A stretch of DNA of 10,462 nt. Source: Dehalococcoidia bacterium (lineage in GTDB: Bacteria; Chloroflexota; Dehalococcoidia; GIF9; AB-539-J10). The notes beneath the pieces were generated by a model. That model did no database searches. It had not been told where the DNA came from and was given only the letters and a program-made list of their open reading frames with translations. The stretch covers positions 1 through 10,462 of the forward strand of contig JAUWHW010000001.1 of the NCBI GenBank assembly GCA_030605665.1. Reading direction: 5' to 3'. The translations under genes and the position numbers were made by a program. Of this stretch, positions 5,893 to 10,462 are shown one piece after another; within the stretch, counting starts at the first letter, position 1, and every line of letters begins with the position of its first letter.

Positions 5893-6228
5893 GGGGGCGC
5901 GTGGCTTCGACAGGGGAAGGCCTACAGAATTGCAAGCTGAGGTGCCACTAACCTCATAAAACAAGTGGCAAAAAACAACTGCCGAACCAGTTTACGCTTA
6001 AGGTTCACGCCTAACCTGATCTCTCCTCGAAGGTTGGGATTGGGTGTCATAAAGTCGGGGTGCGCTGGTCTGGATGCCAATAGAGGCTGGCTAAGAAAAA
6101 TTGGCTGGTTTAGCTGGATTCGGTCAGCAGATGAAAGCTAGATGAGATAAAAGGAGCTGACTAAGCTTGTAGGATATTCTGGCAACCTTCTTCTGGACGG
6201 GGAGTTCGACCCTCCCCCGCCTCCACCA
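5893..6228 (+). ncRNA. ssrA: Transfer-messenger RNA (tmRNA)
   Basis: A tmRNA of about 336 nt. The 5' end GGGGGCG (5893-5899) pairs with CGCCTCC (6218-6224), which is followed by an encoded ACCA (6225-6228). The D-loop-like segment GTGGCTTCGACAGGG is typical, and the T arm GGGAG-TTCGACC-CTCCC (6200-6216) is perfect. Pseudoknot 1 is visible: TGAGGT 5938-5943 with ACCTCA 5951-5956, and GCCACT 5944-5949 with AGTGGC 5964-5969. Eleven bases later, the spacing used in E. coli, GCC at 5981 with A at position -4 is the best resume codon. It gives the frame AEPVYA and a TAA at 5999-6001, inside the loop of helix 5 (GAACC 5984-5988/GGTTC 6002-6006). The rest carries further pseudoknots. It works with SmpB to tag proteins on stalled ribosomes. 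No clear promoter is visible immediately upstream, so it may share the smpB transcript. Confidence 0.95.
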
Positions 6229-6238
6229 TAGGAAAACC

Positions 6239-6273
6239 AAAGGCTTCCTTCGAGATTAAGGAAGCCTTTTAAC
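6239..6273 (+). terminator. Strong hairpin terminator after ssrA (probably bidirectional)
   Basis: AAAGGCTTCCTT (6239-6250) and AAGGAAGCCTTT (6258-6269) form a perfect 12-bp stem with a 7-base loop, followed by T's and TTAACTTT. On the - strand the stem is followed by TTTGGTTTT, so it can also end the converging operon containing pyrG, tal and rho. Confidence 0.85.
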
Positions 6274-6300
6274 TTTGCTGCAGGATAGCAATGGCAATTG

Positions 6301-6525
6301 CTATTTCCCCTTTTTCTGGTAGTCAGGACACCAAGTAGCATTGGGACGCTCAGGGCGGTGGCAAGCACTGCGCCAGTTCCACTTGCAACTGTCGCATAGG
6401 AAAATATTCATTCCCAAGGCTTTCTTCACTCTAAGCTTAATTTTATCTATCCAGCTTGGTCCTTCAGTGCTCACAGAGAGATTATAGAGCCTTAGTCCGT
6501 GAGAAGGCAATAACGTGAGACGCAA
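6301..6525 (-). CDS. Small Cys-rich protein, probable zinc-binding
   Basis: A 74-residue reading frame whose C-terminal half contains four cysteines in the order C44-x2-C47-x7-C55-x10-C66, within CDSCKWNWRSACHRPERPN and TWCPDYQKKG. The regular Cys spacing with conserved-looking aromatic, RP and Asn residues is typical of a small structural zinc site, and the frame is unlikely to arise by chance. I know no function. The start is uncertain: TTG 6525 with a weak AAGG upstream gives the full form, and the internal ATG at residue 39 would keep all four Cys. It lies 63 bp downstream of rho on the same strand with no evident terminator between, so it is probably the last gene of the pyrG operon. It ends just before the ssrA terminator. 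Confidence 0.6.
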   Translation of the reverse strand: MRLTLLPSHGLRLYNLSVSTEGPSWIDKIKLRVKKALGMNIFLCDSCKWNWRSACHRPERPNATWCPDYQKKGK

Positions 6526-6588
6526 ATTGGCCTTATTGGCACTATTTTAATTAGGTGATGGAAGGAACGTAGTTGGAAGCAAAGAAGT

Positions 6589-7854
6589 CTACATCTCTTT
6601 GGATAAAGAGGTGAGGAATTCAGCGTTGTTTCTTGTCTTGGCCAGTCTTTCCAGCACCTTTTGTGTTGCCTCGCTGGGGATAGGGGAATCACTAGCTAGC
6701 ATGTTGACTATACGCCTGAGCAACCACACCTGTTTTAAAGTATTTTCGTCCAGCAGAAGCTCTTCCCTTCTGGTGCCACTGGGCGTGATATTTATAGCTG
6801 GGAAAACTCTTTTCTCAGCTAATTTTCTATCCAAGTGAAGTTCCATATTGCCTGTTCCCCTAAATTCTTCATATATAAGGTCATCCATGCGGCTACCGGT
6901 GTCTACCAGGCATGTGGCAATGATGGTTAGGCTGCCACCCTCGTCAGTATTGCGAGCAGCGCCAAAGAAACGCTTGGGGGGATATAGAGCTGCTGAGTCA
7001 ATACCGCCAGATAGAGTGCGTCCGCTAGCAGGCATAGCCAAATTGTAAGCTCGAGTGAGGCGAGTGATACCGTCGAGGAGGACAACTACATCTTTACTCA
7101 TCTCTACCAATCTTTTAGCCCTCTCCAGGGCCAAGTCAGCCACTCGGGTCTGGGTTTCCACTGGTTCATCGAAGGTAGCGGCTATAACCTCAGCTTCCAC
7201 TGACCTTTTCATATCGGTAACCTCCTCAGGTCTTTCCCCGATGAGGCAAACCATGAGGTGGATATCGTTGTAATTTGTGGTAATGGCATTGGCAATTTTC
7301 TTGAGGAGCACAGTTTTGCCCGCCTTGGGTGGGGAGACGATAAGCCCTCTTTGTCCCCTGCCTATGGGCGATACCATGTTAATCAGGCGTGTGGACAACT
7401 CATTTGATGTCGTTTCCAGGTTGATGAGCTTATTGGCGAAAGTGGGTGTTAACGAAGTGAAATTGTGGCGTTGTCTTGCTAGCTCGGGGTCAAGTCCATT
7501 TATACTTTCCACTCGAAGCAAGCCATAATATTTCTCACTCTCCTTTGGAGGTCTGGCTTGCCCACAGATGTAGTCGCCATCTCTTAGATTGAAGCGGCGA
7601 ATCTGAGAATTGGATACATATACATCGTTAGAACTGCGCAGAAAGCCATCCTGACGCAGGAAGCCATAGCCCTCAGGCATGGTCTCCAGTACGCCAGCCA
7701 AGAACAGATTTCCCTGCTGCTCTGCCTGTGATTTGAGGATATGGGTGACAAGCTCTGACTTCTTTAAGGCAGAGTAGCCAGTGATTCCTTGCTTTTTAGC
7801 TAATGCCTCCAGTTCGTCACGATTTTTACTTTCCAGTTCAGCCATGCTCATCAT
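6589..7854 (-). CDS. rho: Transcription termination factor Rho
   Basis: The 421-residue protein has the normal length of the hexameric RNA-dependent helicase that ends untranslated transcription. Order of parts: N-terminal SAP-like Rho_N helices (about 5-42), the cold-shock-like RNA-binding domain (about 48-120, RNP1-like EGYGFLR), then the ATPase core. The core has Walker A SPPKAGKT (174-181), [10 protein letters not shown] (206-215) with the catalytic Glu, Walker B VVVLLD (256-261), the Q-loop around 275-293, and the arginine finger in SGTRREELL (R362). At position 262 there is Gly where E. coli has Ser266 (LLDSITR), a residue linked to bicyclomycin binding. Start: GGAGG lies 5 and 8 bases before two adjacent ATGs (7854 and 7851). 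The upstream tal stop overlaps the SD region (10-bp gap), so translation is probably coupled. Confidence 0.97.
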   Translation of the reverse strand: MMSMAELESKNRDELEALAKKQGITGYSALKKSELVTHILKSQAEQQGNLFLAGVLETMPEGYGFLRQDGFLRSSNDVYVSNSQIRRFNLRDGDYICGQARPPKESEKYYGLLRVESINGLDPELARQRHNFTSLTPTFANKLINLETTSNELSTRLINMVSPIGRGQRGLIVSPPKAGKTVLLKKIANAITTNYNDIHLMVCLIGERPEEVTDMKRSVEAEVIAATFDEPVETQTRVADLALERAKRLVEMSKDVVVLLDGITRLTRAYNLAMPASGRTLSGGIDSAALYPPKRFFGAARNTDEGGSLTIIATCLVDTGSRMDDLIYEEFRGTGNMELHLDRKLAEKRVFPAINITPSGTRREELLLDENTLKQVWLLRRIVNMLASDSPIPSEATQKVLERLAKTRNNAEFLTSLSKEM

Positions 7855-7864
7855 GATAACCTCC

Positions 7865-8563
7865 TTAGCTTCCCACCAATTTGCGATTTTGTATGGTCTC
7901 TACAATCTTTTCCTCTCCCATTACCTTTCTCCAATCCTGTATGAATCGCTTGACGCCGATGTCGGTTAAGTGATGCTGTATCATTTGTAATAGTACTCTG
8001 TATGGCACAGTAGCTATGTGTGCACCAGCTTTAGCTGCCATAATGCAATGTTGGGGATGCCTGATGCTGGCGGCTATAACTTGAGTAGGTAGTTGATAAT
8101 AGTGTAGAAATTGTGCGATGTCAAGTACTACTTTCATGCCATCCTCACCAATGTCATCAAGTCTGCCCACGAAGGGGCTTATAAAGGTAGCTCCTGCTGC
8201 TGCTCCCAGCAAAGCCTGGTTTAAGGAGAAGCATAAGGTGAAGTTTACCTTTATGTTTTCCTTGGCTAGCACTGATGTAGCTTTCACTCCTTCAAGATTG
8301 GCTGGTATCTTAACTACAATATTATCTGCCCACTTAGCTATTTCTCTAGCTTCAGCTATCATTCCTGGTGCATCCTGACTTAATACCTCGGTGGACACTG
8401 GACCGGGGAAAACAATGGAGCAGATCTCCCTAACCAGTTCTTGATAATCAACCTTGCCCTCTTTAGAGACAAGACTGGGATTGGTAGTCACTCCGCTGAT
8501 TATTCCCAATTCTACCCCGTGGCGAATATGGTCTATATTGGCAGTATCCAAGAATAAGCGCAT
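7865..8563 (-). CDS. tal: Transaldolase (small FSA-like subfamily)
   Basis: A 232-residue TIM-barrel protein of the short transaldolase/fructose-6-phosphate aldolase family, which moves dihydroxyacetone units through a Schiff-base lysine in the pentose phosphate pathway. It starts [20 protein letters not shown] and has GVTTNPSL (24-31), VSTEVLS (56-62), the Schiff-base Lys85 in [25 protein letters not shown] and [11 protein letters not shown] (129-139). Glu59 and Phe131 occupy the positions that are Gln59 and Tyr131 in E. coli FSA. This favours true transaldolase activity over FSA. GGGGAG lies 2 bases before ATG 8563. The gene is 15 bp downstream of pyrG and 10 bp upstream of rho, in the same operon. 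Confidence 0.93.
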   Translation of the reverse strand: MRLFLDTANIDHIRHGVELGIISGVTTNPSLVSKEGKVDYQELVREICSIVFPGPVSTEVLSQDAPGMIAEAREIAKWADNIVVKIPANLEGVKATSVLAKENIKVNFTLCFSLNQALLGAAAGATFISPFVGRLDDIGEDGMKVVLDIAQFLHYYQLPTQVIAASIRHPQHCIMAAKAGAHIATVPYRVLLQMIQHHLTDIGVKRFIQDWRKVMGEEKIVETIQNRKLVGS

Positions 8564-8578
8564 TGCTCCCCCTTAACC

Positions 8579-10207
8579 TTAATTTATAGGTAAGCTTGTC
8601 TGAGCACCTTCAGTGAGTGTTTCTTTGGCTATCCCAATGAAATCTACAAACAATGGGTGGGGACAGTCAAGTCGAGATTTAAATTCAGGGTGAAATTGGC
8701 AGGCTATCATCCAGGGATGATCCCTGAGTTCAGCGATTTCTACCAGTTCCCCATCCGGTGATAGCCCACTGGCTATCATTCCAGCCTTTTCCAACGGTTG
8801 GCGAAAAGCATTATTGAATTCAAAACGGTGACGATGACGCTCATAAGTTACTTCATAGCCATAAGCGTGAGCGGCTTTTGTCCCAGGCACCAAATAGCAG
8901 GGGTAAGTTCCCAGGCGCATAGTGCCACCTTTTTGATTAACGCCTCGCTGTTCGGGGAGCAGGTCAATTACGGGGTAAGGGGTGTTACGGTCAAACTCGG
9001 TGGAGTTAGCATCCTGGCTGTGAAATGCATGACGAGCGAATTCAATGACCATAACCTGCATCCCGAGACATAAACCGAGGCAAGGGATTTCTTTTTCTCT
9101 AGCGAATTTGGCTGCTTCTATCATGCCTTCAATTCCCCGGTAGCCAAAGCCGCCGGGGATGATTATCCCTTGGACTTGCCTAAGCTTATCATAATGACCA
9201 TTCTGCAATTCTTCTGAATTGAGCCATTCTATCTTTACCTCACGGTTGTGAGGCAATGCTGCATGACATAATGCTTCACGCACTGAATAATAAGCATCCT
9301 GGAGCTCCACATATTTCCCCACTAGTCCAATGGTTACTGGCTCCTTAGGAGCTTTTAATCTGTTCACTATCTCACGCCAATTATCTAAATCGCTCTCCTT
9401 AGCCTCCAATCCCAGGCGGTTAAGTATGAAATCTCCTAGTCCATACTCCTCCAGCAGCAAGGGCACTTCGTAGATAGTTTCGCTGCTAACTAGCGGGATA
9501 ATCGCTTCTTTACTGACATCACAAAATAGTGATATCTTGTCCTTTATTCCCTCAGATATCTCCTTATCGCTGCGGCACAGTATGATGTCAGGTTGAATGC
9601 CAATTCTTCTTAGTTCGTTCACGCTGTGTTGCGTCGGCTTGGTTTTTAGCTCGTTAGTAACAGCGATATAAGGCAAAAAAGTAACATGGATATATAAAAC
9701 ATTGTCCCTGCCTTCATCTTTCCTCATTTGTCTTATGGCCTCGAGGAATGGTTGCCCTTCAATATCACCCACCGTGCCACCAACCTCGACTATGACTACA
9801 TCGGCTCCAGAAATTTCAGTCACTTGTCTGATGCGTCTCTTTATCTCGTTAGTTACATGGGGGACCACTTGAATGGTGCCTCCCAAAAAATCCCCTCGTC
9901 TCTCTTGAGCGATGACTGAGGAATATACCTGGCCTGAGGTGACATTAGAGGCCTGAGTTAAATCAACGCCGATGAATCTTTCATAGTGTCCTAAATCCAG
10001 ATCAGTTTCGGCGCCATCCTGGGTAACGAATACCTCACCATGTTGGTAAGGAGACATTGTCCCTGGGTCAACATTAAGGTAGGGGTCAAGCTTCTGCACT
10101 GAGACAGAAATAGAGCGGCTTTTCAGTATTCTGCCAATAGAAGCTGATGAAATCCCTTTACCAACGGAACTAACTACGCCACCAGTAACAAAGATATACT
10201 TAGCCAT
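8579..10207 (-). CDS. pyrG: CTP synthase (glutamine-hydrolysing)
   Basis: The 542-residue, full-length enzyme makes CTP from UTP, ATP and glutamine. The N-terminal synthetase domain shows the P-loop [13 protein letters not shown] (6-18), [21 protein letters not shown] (39-59), [15 protein letters not shown] (64-78) and [10 protein letters not shown] (141-150). The C-terminal class I glutamine amidotransferase domain (about 290-530) shows PGGFGYRG (351-358), the nucleophile Cys380 in LGLCLGMQ, and the His506/Glu508 pair in FHPEF. All key residues are present. ATG 10207 gives the canonical [10 protein letters not shown] start, although the ribosome binding signal is weak (AAGG very close to ATG). 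It is the first gene of the operon, behind a near-consensus promoter and a leader of about 70 nt with a terminator-like hairpin. Confidence 0.98.
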   Translation of the reverse strand: MAKYIFVTGGVVSSVGKGISSASIGRILKSRSISVSVQKLDPYLNVDPGTMSPYQHGEVFVTQDGAETDLDLGHYERFIGVDLTQASNVTSGQVYSSVIAQERRGDFLGGTIQVVPHVTNEIKRRIRQVTEISGADVVIVEVGGTVGDIEGQPFLEAIRQMRKDEGRDNVLYIHVTFLPYIAVTNELKTKPTQHSVNELRRIGIQPDIILCRSDKEISEGIKDKISLFCDVSKEAIIPLVSSETIYEVPLLLEEYGLGDFILNRLGLEAKESDLDNWREIVNRLKAPKEPVTIGLVGKYVELQDAYYSVREALCHAALPHNREVKIEWLNSEELQNGHYDKLRQVQGIIIPGGFGYRGIEGMIEAAKFAREKEIPCLGLCLGMQVMVIEFARHAFHSQDANSTEFDRNTPYPVIDLLPEQRGVNQKGGTMRLGTYPCYLVPGTKAAHAYGYEVTYERHRHRFEFNNAFRQPLEKAGMIASGLSPDGELVEIAELRDHPWMIACQFHPEFKSRLDCPHPLFVDFIGIAKETLTEGAQTSLPIN

Positions 10208-10223
10208 GCCTTATTGTGGACAT

Positions 10224-10253
10224 AAAAAAACTAGAAACCGAAGCAGTTCTTTT
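10224..10253 (-). promoter_or_regulatory. Terminator-like hairpin in the pyrG leader (possible attenuator)
   Basis: Read on the - strand, AAAAGAACT can pair with AGTTTTTTT over a 12-base loop that includes CTTCGG. The stem is AT-rich and its 3' arm is the T-run itself. It lies between the predicted start of transcription (about 10280) and the pyrG ATG, where an attenuator would be placed. Confidence 0.35.
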
Positions 10254-10286
10254 CACAAATGAGAAGCGAAGCTTGAATTTATTCTT

Positions 10287-10315
10287 ATTGTAGAAAGTCT
10301 AGGTTGGATTGTCAA
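10287..10315 (-). promoter_or_regulatory. Near-consensus sigma-70-type promoter of the pyrG operon
   Basis: On the - strand, TTGACA (10315-10310) is the exact -35 consensus, followed by a 17-base spacer and TACAAT (10292-10287) as -10. The expected start of transcription is about 10280, which gives a leader of about 73 nt before the pyrG ATG. Confidence 0.85.
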
Positions 10316-10332
10316 GTGTGAATTAGTGTTGC

Positions 10333-10462
10333 TGTCCAGTAAAAATGTCACCCTAATTGTTCACTGAATTTGTCACCCCCTATCGATATGCATTTTAAAA
10401 GGTCTGCGCCATGGGTGATCCGGGCCAGGCTTTGTGTGGTGAGGAGCCTTCGGCTCTAAAGT
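10333..10462. mobile_element. Probable insertion sequence end (tandem transposase-site repeats), continuing past the window
   Basis: Two direct 21-bp repeats, 10333-10353 and 10358-10378, match at 16 of 21 positions with a 25-bp period. Each ends in TGTCACCC and starts with TG. Such spaced repeats at a TG terminus are typical of IS21/IS481-like element ends. A small hairpin (GAGCC-TTC-GGCTC, 10444-10456) lies nearer the edge. No transposase is inside the window, so the assignment is by pattern only. The element starts 18 bp beyond the pyrG promoter -35. Confidence 0.4.

Noticed and set aside
5650..5964. 104-codon - strand frame across the DUF4342 end and the tmRNA start
   Set aside because: It overlaps a palindromic repeat and the tmRNA on the opposite strand, and shows no domain pattern.
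6138..6368. - strand frame with a Gly/Ser-rich stretch over the tmRNA 3' end and terminator
   Set aside because: It is antisense to the tmRNA T arm and terminator hairpin; the composition comes from those RNA structures.

Overview
The window looks like a chromosomal segment of a bacterium with moderate-to-low GC. The core-gene run pyrG–tal–rho, the smpB/ssrA pair, a DUF4342 gene and the types of dispersed intergenic repeat together suggest Chloroflexota, most likely Dehalococcoidia. This placement is an inference from gene order and sequence style, not from a marker tree.

Layout: (i) 1-3982, + strand, is an accessory metabolic block. It holds the 3' end of one PEP-mutase/isocitrate-lyase superfamily gene, a complete tandem paralogue, a 6-phosphogluconate/3-hydroxyisobutyrate dehydrogenase-like oxidoreductase with a DUF1932-type C-terminus, and an MFS transporter. 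Two diverged copies of an RNA-structured repeat of about 110 bp lie just after the stop codons of the dehydrogenase and the transporter, and an intrinsic terminator follows the second copy. (ii) 3983-4271 is non-coding. (iii) 4272-4778, - strand, is a ComEA-like DNA-uptake protein. It diverges from smpB across a spacer that carries a dispersed inverted repeat. (iv) 4937-6273, + strand, is a trans-translation locus: a promoter placed so that the smpB mRNA could be leaderless, smpB, an overlapping DUF4342 gene, a palindromic repeat, tmRNA (ssrA) and a strong hairpin terminator. (v) 6301-10315, - strand, is an operon read from right to left: a near-consensus promoter, a leader with a terminator-like hairpin, pyrG, a transaldolase gene, rho and a small Cys-rich protein gene. 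It converges on the ssrA terminator. (vi) 10333-10462 looks like the start of an insertion sequence that continues past the window.

SmpB and tmRNA act together in ribosome rescue. Rho, PyrG and transaldolase are housekeeping functions with tight spacing and apparent translational coupling. The accessory block plausibly takes up and converts a small organic or phosphonic acid, but the substrate cannot be read from sequence. The most unusual points are the structured repeat pair with base changes that preserve pairing, an apparently six-codon tmRNA tag frame, the altered PEP-mutase hallmark motif, and the possible leaderless smpB.
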